From contig CAKTCK010000031.1 of the NCBI GenBank assembly GCA_934539245.1, forward strand, positions 1 through 21,993: a DNA stretch of 21,993 nucleotides, written 5' to 3'. The notes below the pieces were generated by a model, which did not search any database, had not been told where the DNA came from, and saw only the letters and a list, made by a program, of their open reading frames with translations. Within the stretch, counting starts at the first letter, position 1; each line of letters starts with the position of its first letter. Positions 1-5,970 of the stretch are shown piece after piece. This DNA is from an uncultured Faecalibacterium sp. (GTDB taxonomy: Bacteria > Bacillota > Clostridia > Oscillospirales > Ruminococcaceae). The position numbers and the translations under genes were made by a program.

Positions 1-33
1 GAGGAGCTGACCATTGCAGTCAGCGCTCTTTCT
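1..33 (-). ncRNA. Putative small RNA, copy 1 (5' part only)
   Basis: The start of a predicted minus-strand transcript runs off the left edge of the window. Read on the minus strand it has a perfect hairpin, GCTGAC-tgcaatg-GTCAGC, followed by the pyrimidine-rich CTCCTC. The same layout recurs near 2540: hairpin, then a C/U-rich stretch, after a promoter of the same sequence type. The differences in the stem between the two copies keep pairing through G-U wobbles. No known RNA family was recognised. The 3' end and terminator lie outside the window. Confidence 0.4.
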
Positions 34-39
34 ATTCGT

Positions 40-68
40 AGTATAGTCTATTTTTCCGGGTTTGTCAA
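40..68 (-). promoter_or_regulatory. Sigma-A promoter for small RNA copy 1
   Basis: On the minus strand TTGACA (63-68) and TATACT (40-45) are separated by 17 bases, close to the vegetative consensus. Transcription would start near 33 and run leftward, divergent from comEB. The promoter and the 5' RNA region are closely similar to the sequence at 2520-2592. Confidence 0.65.
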
Positions 69-106
69 GCCGCAGACCCGCATAAAGGGGCAGGAGGTTT
101 TACGCG

Positions 107-586
107 ATGAAACGCGAGGATTATATCAACTGGGACGAATATTTTATGGGCATTGCGCTGCTTACCGCCATGCGCTCCAAGGACCCCAACAGTCAGGTGG
201 GTGCGTGCATCGTAAGCCCGGAAAACAAGATTCTTTCTCTGGGCTACAACGGGATGCCCATGGGCTGCAGCGATGACGAGATGCCCTGGGAGCGGGAGGG
301 TGCACCTCTGCAGACCAAGTATATGTATGTCTGCCATGCCGAGCTGAACGCCATCCTCAACAGCGCCCACAACAATCTGAAGGGCGCCCGGGTGTATGTG
401 ACCCTGTTCCCCTGCAACGAGTGTACCAAAGCCATCATCCAGTCCGGCATTGCCGAGGTGGTGTACTACGGCGACAAGTACCACGACAGCGATTCCAGCA
501 TTGCGGCACGGTTCATGTTCGAGCACGCCGGTGTCCGGCTGACCCCCTATAAGCCCACCGGACGCCGGGCAGAGCTGGAGTTGTAA
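107..586 (+). CDS. comEB: dCMP deaminase
   Basis: This 159-residue cytosolic enzyme deaminates dCMP to dUMP, supplying dTMP synthesis. It shows the zinc-dependent deaminase signature: the H-A-E segment in [10 protein letters not shown] (about residues 76-85) gives the zinc-binding His and the proton-shuttle Glu, and PCNEC (about 104-108) gives the two zinc-binding Cys. The N-terminal [12 protein letters not shown] segment and the GYNGMP motif are typical of the dCMP deaminase/ComEB group rather than of tRNA adenosine deaminases. The length is normal for the family. An AGGAGG about ten bases upstream supports the ATG at 107. No terminator is seen between it and the argF promoter. No competence genes are adjacent, so the nucleotide role is preferred. 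Confidence 0.9.
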   Translation: MKREDYINWDEYFMGIALLTAMRSKDPNSQVGACIVSPENKILSLGYNGMPMGCSDDEMPWEREGAPLQTKYMYVCHAELNAILNSAHNNLKGARVYVTLFPCNECTKAIIQSGIAEVVYYGDKYHDSDSSIAARFMFEHAGVRLTPYKPTGRRAELEL

Positions 587-594
587 GCTCCCTC

Positions 595-623
595 TTGACC
601 TTCCCTATGCAACGTACTATAAT
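595..623 (+). promoter_or_regulatory. argF promoter
   Basis: TTGACC (595-600) and a perfect TATAAT (618-623) are separated by 17 bases. The predicted start near 630 leaves a leader of about 50 bases carrying the operator at 634-651. Confidence 0.75.
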
Positions 624-633
624 AGAATCATGG

Positions 634-651
634 CTTGAATAAATATTCAAG
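634..651 (+). promoter_or_regulatory. ArgR/AhrC-type ARG box upstream of argF
   Basis: A perfect inverted repeat, CTTGAATA-AA-TATTCAAG, contains the TGAATA...TATTCA core known for ARG boxes bound by arginine repressors in Bacillus and E. coli. It lies just downstream of the predicted transcription start, so bound repressor would block initiation or early elongation. Regulation by arginine is inferred from this match and from the gene it precedes. No argR gene is in the window. Confidence 0.75.
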
Positions 652-679
652 AGTGCTTGCATAGAGAGGGAAATATACA

Positions 680-1675
680 ATGGAACTGAAAAATCGCAGC
701 TTTTTGAAGCTATTGGACTACACCCCTGCCGAGATCGGTCAGCTGCTGGAGCTGGCCGCTGACCTGAAAGCCAAAAAGAAGGCCGGTATCCGGCACGACC
801 AGCTGCGGGGCAAGAACATTGCCCTGATCTTTGAAAAGACCTCCACCCGTACCCGCTGCAGCTTTGAGGTAGCCGCCCACGATCTGGGCATGGAAGTGAC
901 CTATCTGGACCCCTCCGGCAGTCAGATCGGCAAAAAGGAATCCATCGCCGATACCGCCCGGGTGCTGGGACGGATGTTTGACGGCATCGAGTACCGGGGC
1001 TACGGCCAGCAGATCGTGGAAGAGCTGGCGCACTACGCCGGTGTGCCGGTGTGGAACGGTCTGACCAACGAATTCCACCCCACCCAGATCCTGGCCGATT
1101 TCCTTACCATTCGGGAGCATTTCGGCCGTCTGAAGGGCATCCACTTCGTTTACTTTGGTGACGCCCGCTACAATATGGGCAACAGCCTGATGGTGGGCTG
1201 CGCCAAGATGGGCCTGCACTTCACCGCCTGCGCCCCCAAAAAGTACCAGCCTGACCCCGCGCTGGTGGAACAGTGTCAGGCCATTGCCGCCCAGACCGGT
1301 GCTACCCTCTCCTTTGAGGAGGATCCCGTCAAGGCCGCAAAGGGCGCAGACGTGCTGTACACCGATGTGTGGGTGTCCATGGGCGAACCGGTAGAGGTTT
1401 GGGCAGAGCGCATCCACGATCTGGCCCCCTATCAGATCAATCAGGATCTGATGAATATTGCAGGCCCGGATGCAGTATTTATGCACTGTCTGCCCGCCTA
1501 CCACGACCACAAGACCACCGTGGGCAAGGAAATGGGTGAACGCTTTGGCCGCGATGCCATGGAGGTGACCGACGAGGTATTCGAGGGTCCCCAGAGCATC
1601 GTGTTTGACGAGGCCGAGAACCGGATGCACACCATCAAGGCGGTCATGGCGGCCACCTTGGGATATCAGGAATAA
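680..1675 (+). CDS. argF: Ornithine carbamoyltransferase
   Basis: The enzyme joins carbamoyl phosphate and ornithine to give citrulline in arginine biosynthesis. The 331-residue protein has the family landmarks in order: the carbamoyl-phosphate loop STRTR (about residues 54-58), FHPTQ (about 132-136), and the ornithine-binding Cys motif HCLPA (about 270-274). The length is normal. A GAGAGGG site precedes the ATG. The catabolic isoform (arcB) is formally possible, but the gene stands alone without arcA or arcC and has an ARG box, which favours the biosynthetic role. A strong hairpin follows the stop codon. Confidence 0.95.
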   Translation: MELKNRSFLKLLDYTPAEIGQLLELAADLKAKKKAGIRHDQLRGKNIALIFEKTSTRTRCSFEVAAHDLGMEVTYLDPSGSQIGKKESIADTARVLGRMFDGIEYRGYGQQIVEELAHYAGVPVWNGLTNEFHPTQILADFLTIREHFGRLKGIHFVYFGDARYNMGNSLMVGCAKMGLHFTACAPKKYQPDPALVEQCQAIAAQTGATLSFEEDPVKAAKGADVLYTDVWVSMGEPVEVWAERIHDLAPYQINQDLMNIAGPDAVFMHCLPAYHDHKTTVGKEMGERFGRDAMEVTDEVFEGPQSIVFDEAENRMHTIKAVMAATLGYQE

Positions 1676-1679
1676 AGAG

Positions 1680-1715
1680 ATAAGCCCGGAAGTTTCGCAG
1701 ACCTTCCGGGCTTAT
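1680..1715. terminator. Shared terminator between argF and bioY
   Basis: A perfect 13-bp stem, ATAAGCCCGGAAG/CTTCCGGGCTTAT, has a 10-base loop and sits between convergent genes. On the plus strand it is followed by an A/T-rich run ending in TTTT, so it should stop argF transcription. It may also serve bioY. Confidence 0.8.
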
Positions 1716-1745
1716 TCTATCTAATAATAATTTTCCGCTCAGCGA

Positions 1746-2315
1746 TCATTCCGAAACTGCATTCTGCAGTCTCAGCACGCCCGCTTGGGTCAGGCGCTTA
1801 CGCAGCAGTGCACCCACGATGCAGGACACCACGATTTTGCCCAAGTCCAGCGCGATAAAGGGGTAGACGCAGACGGTCAGCGCGTAGCCCAGCTCGCACT
1901 GCATCTGGAACACGAACCATGCCGTGCCCAGCACATAGCAGGCGGCATCGCCCAGCACCAGACCCACCGCGGAGACCACCGGGTTGCCCTTGCTCTTTTC
2001 AATGAACATACCGCCGATGAAGGCCAGCAGCAGATAGCCCACCAGATAACCGCCGGTAGGGCCTGCCAGCTTGGCAAGACCGGCACCGTAGCCGGAGAAC
2101 ACCGGAATGCCGATGGCACCCAGCGCCAGATAGATGACCACGCTCAGGGTGCCGAACTTCGGTCCCAGCAGCCATGCGGTCAGGCAGATGACAAAGTTTG
2201 CCAGCGAGATGGGCACGGCTCCGATGGGCACGGTCAGCGGACCCAGCACGCACAGCACGGCAGCCATCACAGCGGTAACGGCCATCTGGTAGGTAGTCAG
2301 TTTTTTGTCTTTCAT
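1746..2315 (-). CDS. bioY: BioY family biotin transporter
   Basis: BioY is the substrate-capturing S component of biotin ECF transporters in the membrane. The 189-residue product is very hydrophobic with about six membrane segments, and carries the GPTGGYLVGY motif (about residues 86-95) characteristic of BioY, plus the conserved LGP...PISLANF region near the N-terminus. The start at 2315 is chosen because an AGAGGGG site lies just upstream and translation from there begins with the usual MKDKKLTT-type leader. An upstream in-frame ATG at 2393 would place the start before the predicted promoter. No energising ATPase genes are adjacent, so it probably uses the shared ECF module encoded elsewhere. 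Confidence 0.9.
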   Translation of the reverse strand: MKDKKLTTYQMAVTAVMAAVLCVLGPLTVPIGAVPISLANFVICLTAWLLGPKFGTLSVVIYLALGAIGIPVFSGYGAGLAKLAGPTGGYLVGYLLLAFIGGMFIEKSKGNPVVSAVGLVLGDAACYVLGTAWFVFQMQCELGYALTVCVYPFIALDLGKIVVSCIVGALLRKRLTQAGVLRLQNAVSE

Positions 2316-2363
2316 AGTCAGTTTTCCCCTCTGTTTTTTCGTTTTGCAAGGCATCTGTGCCCG

Positions 2364-2393
2364 AGTATACCGCACCGGTGCGCCGCAGGTCAA
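2364..2393 (-). promoter_or_regulatory. bioY promoter
   Basis: On the minus strand TTGACC (2388-2393) and TATACT (2364-2369) are 18 bases apart. The spacer holds the palindrome GCACCGGTGC (2372-2381). The predicted start near 2357 gives a leader of about 42 bases. Confidence 0.6.
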
Positions 2394-2402
2394 CGGAAAA
2401 GT

Positions 2403-2419
2403 TTGTAAAGGGTTTACAA
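2403..2419. promoter_or_regulatory. Inverted repeat upstream of bioY promoter, possible biotin-repressor site
   Basis: The perfect inverted repeat TTGTAAA-GGG-TTTACAA lies just upstream of the bioY -35 box. Its half-sites match the TTGTAAAC-type half-sites known for BirA operators, but the 3-base spacing is much shorter than the usual 14-16, so the regulator is uncertain. Confidence 0.4.
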
Positions 2420-2454
2420 TCTGAAATTTGATTGTAATACTGTGGAAATTATGA

Positions 2455-2502
2455 TAAAATAAAAATGACCGCCCACAGTCTCACAAACACTGAGCGGTCA
2501 TT
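2455..2502 (-). terminator. Terminator of small RNA copy 2
   Basis: The stem AATGACCGC/GCGGTCATT (2464-2472 with 2494-2502) extends by CAGT/ACTG past a small internal loop. On the minus strand it runs directly into TTTTTATTTT. The plus-strand side lacks a comparable T run. Confidence 0.75.
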
Positions 2503-2555
2503 CTTATTGACTACTTAGCCGAAGGAAACTGACCCTTGCAGCCAGCACCCTTTCT
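2464..2555 (-). ncRNA. Putative small RNA, copy 2 (complete, about 92-100 nt)
   Basis: A consensus-like minus-strand promoter is followed after about 90 bases by an intrinsic terminator, with no open reading frame that has a ribosome site between. The 5' part has the hairpin GCTGGC-tgcaagg-GTCAGT, pairing through two G-U wobbles where copy 1 at the window start has Watson-Crick pairs. A pyrimidine-rich TTTCCTTC follows. This pattern of a 5' hairpin, a single-stranded C/U-rich segment and a terminator is common in trans-acting small RNAs that pair with ribosome-binding sites. The assignment is inferred from structure, and no known RNA family was recognised. Confidence 0.55.
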
Positions 2556-2561
2556 ATTTGC

Positions 2562-2591
2562 AGTATAGCCCATTTTTACACGAAATGTCAA
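2562..2591 (-). promoter_or_regulatory. Sigma-A promoter for small RNA copy 2
   Basis: On the minus strand a perfect TTGACA (2586-2591) and TATACT (2562-2567) are 18 bases apart. It fires away from the hypothetical gene at 2611 and is closely similar to the promoter at 40-68. Confidence 0.7.
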
Positions 2592-2610
2592 GAAAAACAC
2601 GGAGGTTCCC

Positions 2611-3183
2611 ATGGGTGGAGGTCATGTATCGCGGCCGGATTTCGGGATGCCGCAGCCGGACACGGCGTACCCGCTGACCGAGTTCTATCTGCTGGCGCAG
2701 CAGGCACTGGAAAAAAGCGGCAGCTTTATGCTGCCCGCCCTCTACGCTGGGCTGCACGCCCCCGCCCGGCGCATCTATCGGGAAGAAGCCGCCGGGTATT
2801 TACAGCTTGCGGCAGCTCCGGCAGAAGGCTTGACCCGGCTGCTTTCCCCTGCCCGGATGCAGCTTTTATACAGCAGCCTACAGGTGCAGCAGGACGGCAC
2901 CCCCGCCGCCCTTTTGCTGACCGAAGAGTGCACCCGCCTGACCGTGGCGGTGCAGCTGCTGCCGCCCTTTGTATGGGAGGACCCGCTGCCGCCGCTGCCG
3001 GATGTTCCGGCGGCGCTCACCCTGCAATTGACCATGCAGGATGTGATGGCCATCGACACCGCCCCCGCCGCTCTGGCGCACAAGCTGGCACACAGCACCG
3101 ACGGCAAATGCTGGCTGCACCATCCCAAGGCCGAGACCTTTCTCTCCGAGCGGCTGGCGCTGCTGCAAAGGGTCTATAAATAA
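2611..3183 (+). CDS. Hypothetical protein
   Basis: This 190-residue protein was not recognised. It is soluble-looking, with no signal peptide or convincing membrane segment, and is rich in Ala, Leu and Pro. There is a proline-rich stretch (PPFVWEDPLPPLPDVP, about residues 117-132) and a His/Lys-containing C-terminus. A GGAGG six bases before the ATG supports the start, and codon use resembles the neighbours, so it is probably translated. The strongest nearby promoter points the other way. A weak plus-strand candidate at 2432-2460 would give a leader antisense to the small RNA. A conserved lineage-specific protein is the best guess. Confidence 0.65.
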   Translation: MGGGHVSRPDFGMPQPDTAYPLTEFYLLAQQALEKSGSFMLPALYAGLHAPARRIYREEAAGYLQLAAAPAEGLTRLLSPARMQLLYSSLQVQQDGTPAALLLTEECTRLTVAVQLLPPFVWEDPLPPLPDVPAALTLQLTMQDVMAIDTAPAALAHKLAHSTDGKCWLHHPKAETFLSERLALLQRVYK

Positions 3184-3202
3184 GGAGAGGCGTTCCCTCT
3201 CT

Positions 3203-3231
3203 TTTACTTTTTTGCGATTCCGTGGTATACT
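3203..3231 (+). promoter_or_regulatory. Promoter for the sigma factor gene
   Basis: TTTACT (3203-3208) and TATACT (3226-3231) are 17 bases apart. The predicted start near 3238 leaves a leader of about 205 bases before the sigma factor ATG. Confidence 0.5.
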
Positions 3232-3237
3232 GACCGG

Positions 3238-3444
3238 TAAACCGGCAGGATATCCAACTCCTGTCTGAGAACGTGGACGTACCTTGCGGTCCGGTGCGTC
3301 CGGCACACAAAAAATGGAAGGAACCGGGTTTTGTTCTGCAATAATCGGGGATGCTGAGCCGTATATTGAGTGAACGTCCCCGTGAGAACCACAAACATTC
3401 CATCGAGAAGCCCGCTTCCGGGCATCCAAGGAGAGTTTATAACA
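3238..3444 (+). other. Long structured 5' leader of the sigma factor gene
   Basis: No gene is supported in this stretch. It holds several short hairpins: CAGGA/TCCTG (3246-3263), GGACG/CGTCC with an inner ACC/GGT (3275-3301), and GCCCG-CTTC-CGGGC (3410-3423), the last ending five bases before the AAGGAGAG ribosome site. It does not match a riboswitch class that I recognise. The final hairpin could affect access to the ribosome site. Confidence 0.4.
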
Positions 3445-3939
3445 ATGGGACAGCTGACCAGAAACGAAGTATTTACCTTGGCGGTGCAGCGTTACAGCGA
3501 CACCGTCTACCGCACTGCGGTGCATAATTGCCGCTGCACAGCCGATGCTGAGGATGTGGTGCAGGATGTGTTTGAAAAACTGCTGCACTACAACGGCATC
3601 TTTGAGAGTGAGGAGCATCTCAAAGCATGGCTGCTGCGGGTGGCCATCAACCGCTGCCGGGACCTGACCCGCGCCGCCCACCAGAAGGACACAGAGCTGG
3701 ACGAGAACCTGCCCGCCCCCGATGTCCTTGCGGAGGACGGCAGTGTGCTGGATGCCATCCGCACGCTGCCGGAAAACTATCGCAATGCCATCTATCTGCA
3801 TTACTACGAAGGATACACTGCGGCAGAGATCGGGCGGATGATGGCGGTGCCCACAAACACGGTACTAAGCTGGCTGCGGCGCGCACGGGCACAGTTACAT
3901 ACGATGCTGAAGGAGGAGATCGAAGATGAGGTGGTATGA
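3445..3939 (+). CDS. ECF-type RNA polymerase sigma factor
   Basis: This 164-residue protein directs RNA polymerase to a specific promoter set. It has the two-domain layout of extracytoplasmic-function sigma factors: region 2 with ADAEDVVQDVFEKLL (about residues 33-47) and LKAWLLRVAINRCRD (about 59-73), and region 4 with RTLPENYRNAIYLHYYEGYTAAEIG (about 105-129) and the helix VPTNTVLSWLRRAR. The start at 3445 is preferred to an upstream ATG (3370) because of the AAGGAGAG nine bases before it, and because the family begins at about this point. It overlaps the next gene by 14 bases, so the two are translationally coupled. Its target promoters are unknown. Confidence 0.9.
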   Translation: MGQLTRNEVFTLAVQRYSDTVYRTAVHNCRCTADAEDVVQDVFEKLLHYNGIFESEEHLKAWLLRVAINRCRDLTRAAHQKDTELDENLPAPDVLAEDGSVLDAIRTLPENYRNAIYLHYYEGYTAAEIGRMMAVPTNTVLSWLRRARAQLHTMLKEEIEDEVV

Positions 3940-5095
3940 ATATAAGATGGAGGTCGATGACCTGACTGCCCCGGACGATCTGAAGGCAAAACTGCTGGCC
4001 ATGACCGACACCCTGACTGCGGAGGAAAAGGCTGAGCCCATGATGGCTGCCCCTGCCCCGCAGACCGCTGCACCCGCAGCACCCCTGAACACCGAAACCA
4101 AGAAGAAAAAGCCCATCCACTTCCCGGTAAAGCAGCTGGGCACGCTGGCAGCCTGTCTGGCCGTGTGCGTGCTGGGTTACAGCACCCTGCATCTGGGCAT
4201 CGGGATGGGCAGCGCCAAAAGCAGCGCACCCGCCCTGTACGCAGCCGAAGGCGCTGCCAACAGCTCCGCTGCCTCTGTGGCATCGGGCAGTCTAGCCCTC
4301 CAGAATGCCGTGCTGGACAGCGCCCCCGAGGCGGTGAATTACAGTCTGGAGGCAGACGACCGATCTCTGGAAACGGAGTACAGCGGCACCGGCAGCACCG
4401 AAGCTGCTGCGCCTGCGGTGGACAGTGCCAAGATCATCTACACTGCCAACCTGACGCTGGAAAGCAAGGACTACGAAGCAGCCCGCAGTGCGCTGGACAG
4501 CGCCCTTGCCGAGGCGGGCGGCTATCTGGAATCCAGCAGCGAGTACACGCGCACCGGTTCCAGCCGCTCCGTCAACCTGACTTACCGGGTGCCGCAGGCC
4601 AACTACCAGAACTTTCTGGAAGCCGTGGCCGCTGCCGGCAATGTGACCTACCGCAGCCAGCAGGCCGATGACGTGACCACCCAGTATATGGATGTGTCCG
4701 CGCGGCTTTCTAACCTGCAGGCACAGCGCACCCGCTTACAGCAGCTTCAGGAACAGGCCGAAACTCTTTCGGACCTTTTGCAGATCGAGGATTCTCTCAC
4801 CGAGGTGCAGTCCCAGATTGAGAGCTGGCAGAGCCAGCTGGACTGGTACAGCGATCAGGTGCAGCAGTGCACCGTGTATATCGACCTGAACGAGGTGCAG
4901 ACCTACACCCCTGCGGACGAGGGCTTCTTCTCCCGCATCGGCACCGCCTTTACCTCCGGCTGGGGTAACTTTGTGAACGGCTTGCAGCAGCTGGTGGTGG
5001 CGCTGGCCTCCGTCTGGCCGCTGGCAGTGCTGGCAAGCGCCGCCGTTGCCGTGGCGCTTGCATGGCGCAAAAAGAGCAGCAAGAATCAAAAGTAA
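3926..5095 (+). CDS. DUF4349 membrane protein, likely anti-sigma partner/sensor
   Basis: The 389-residue product has a cytoplasmic N-terminal stretch of about 70 residues with an Ala/Pro-rich linker and a KKKKP anchor. A membrane segment follows near residues 72-92, then a long extracytoplasmic Ala/Ser-rich region and a DUF4349 domain (about 165-330) with a predicted coiled coil (about 255-310, rich in Gln and Leu). A second membrane segment (about 352-380) ends in a basic tail. AAGGAGGAG seven bases upstream supports this start, which overlaps the sigma gene. Overlap with an ECF sigma gene and the cytoplasm-membrane-exterior layout suggest it binds the sigma factor and responds to an envelope signal. 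That function is inferred; DUF4349 itself has no assigned activity. Confidence 0.8.
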   Translation: MRWYEYKMEVDDLTAPDDLKAKLLAMTDTLTAEEKAEPMMAAPAPQTAAPAAPLNTETKKKKPIHFPVKQLGTLAACLAVCVLGYSTLHLGIGMGSAKSSAPALYAAEGAANSSAASVASGSLALQNAVLDSAPEAVNYSLEADDRSLETEYSGTGSTEAAAPAVDSAKIIYTANLTLESKDYEAARSALDSALAEAGGYLESSSEYTRTGSSRSVNLTYRVPQANYQNFLEAVAAAGNVTYRSQQADDVTTQYMDVSARLSNLQAQRTRLQQLQEQAETLSDLLQIEDSLTEVQSQIESWQSQLDWYSDQVQQCTVYIDLNEVQTYTPADEGFFSRIGTAFTSGWGNFVNGLQQLVVALASVWPLAVLASAAVAVALAWRKKSSKNQK

Positions 5096-5114
5096 AATTT
5101 TTTCTCAAAAAGGG

Positions 5115-5143
5115 TTGACATTCTGCCCAGCCTATGGTATTAT
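5115..5143 (+). promoter_or_regulatory. Promoter of the initiator tRNA gene
   Basis: A perfect TTGACA (5115-5120) and TATTAT (5138-5143) have 17-base spacing. The predicted start near 5150 leaves a 5' leader of about 39 bases to be trimmed by RNase P. Confidence 0.75.
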
Positions 5144-5188
5144 ACTTGAGCAGTCAGCGAGAACCGCTGAAGAGCGAAAAGTAAATAT

Positions 5189-5265
<77 letters not shown>

Positions 5266-5267
5266 CC

Positions 5268-5305
5268 AAGCAGGTTGAATTTTTAAAATTCAATCTGCTT
5301 TTTTG
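5268..5305 (+). terminator. Terminator of the tRNA gene
   Basis: Right after the CCA end, AGCAGgTTGAATTTT pairs with AAAATTCAATcTGCT and is followed by TTTTTT. The stem is about 15 bp with one mismatch. Confidence 0.8.
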
Positions 5306-5362
5306 TGTTTGTGTTTTGAGTGGCGGGAACAGCCGCCGCAGCCGGAGATACGCACTTATACA

Positions 5363-5406
5363 AAAAGGGATACCGGAGCATCCGCAGATGTTCCGGTATC
5401 CCTTTT
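5363..5406. terminator. 20-bp hairpin terminator abutting a decayed regulator gene
   Basis: The arms at 5363-5382 and 5387-5406 form a 20-bp stem with one G-U pair and a CGCA loop. On the minus strand it ends in TTTTT, so it terminates transcription from the remnant at 5406-5821. It abuts the last recognisable codon of that remnant. Stretches at 5306-5362 show no gene. Confidence 0.75.
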
Positions 5407-5821
5407 ATACGGTAAAGTGCTGCCGCAAAATCGTTGCTGGAAAGGACACGCACACCGTTATAATATTCCTGCACCGCAGAATCGCCCTCTGCGCCAAGAT
5501 ACTTTTTGCCCAGCGGCGGGAGTCTTCACTGCGAGGGCCTGCTGTCCACGGGCCGACCATAAAGATGGTATCTTTCTCGTCCGGTACACGGAACAGCGCA
5601 AAATGCAGTTCAAAAGCTCCTTCTGCAATCAAAAGAGTGTGTTCCGGGGTGTTGTTCAACAGCGTGCGCCCGAACTCCTGCCAGTCAAATTCCGGGTCGA
5701 GCGCCTTGCGCAGGCCATAATCGAAATTCTCCAAGCCCTCAAATGGCGGGGTGACCCGGCAGGTGGGGATGTTATAAATAGATGCAAGCTTGACCAGCAC
5801 CTGTAAGGGATCTACGTTCAT
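5406..5821 (-). pseudogene. Remnant of a transcriptional regulator sensor domain (frameshifted, DNA-binding part missing)
   Basis: From the ATG at 5821 (AAGGAG six bases upstream) the frame reads a domain-like sequence with YNIPTCRVTPPF, a LLIAEGAFELHFALFRVPDE strand region and FMVGPW. This resembles the N-terminal sensory half of AraC/PocR-type regulators of gut Firmicutes. Near 5510 the frame appears to break. The other reading frame continues with PLGKKYLGAEGDSAVQEYYNG and VRVLSSNDFAAALYRI, which looks like the natural continuation. This then runs directly into a terminator hairpin, so no helix-turn-helix domain is present. The simplest reading is a deletion plus a one-base shift. The family assignment is from memory of sequence style and is moderate. 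A functional truncated sensor protein is less likely. Confidence 0.55.
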
Positions 5822-5859
5822 GGTCTGCTCCTTTTTCGTGCGGTGGTTCATACAGGTTT

Positions 5860-5887
5860 AGTATACCGCCTTTTTTACGACGAACAA
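5860..5887 (-). promoter_or_regulatory. Promoter of the decayed regulator
   Basis: On the minus strand TTGTTC (5882-5887) and TATACT (5860-5865) are 16 bases apart, about 40 bases before the remnant's ATG. Confidence 0.45.
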
Positions 5888-5970
5888 GCACCCCGCCGGG
5901 CACATTGCTGTGCTCCGGCAGAGTGCCTGCTCTGCGCAAATAAGATAAATGGTAAGGAGGTGATAATGTC

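Noticed and set aside
2432..2460. Plus-strand promoter TTGTAA-17-TAAAAT
   Set aside because: The -35 is weak and the A/T-rich -10 coincides with the U tract of the minus-strand terminator, so it is probably incidental. It is kept only as a question about antisense transcription.
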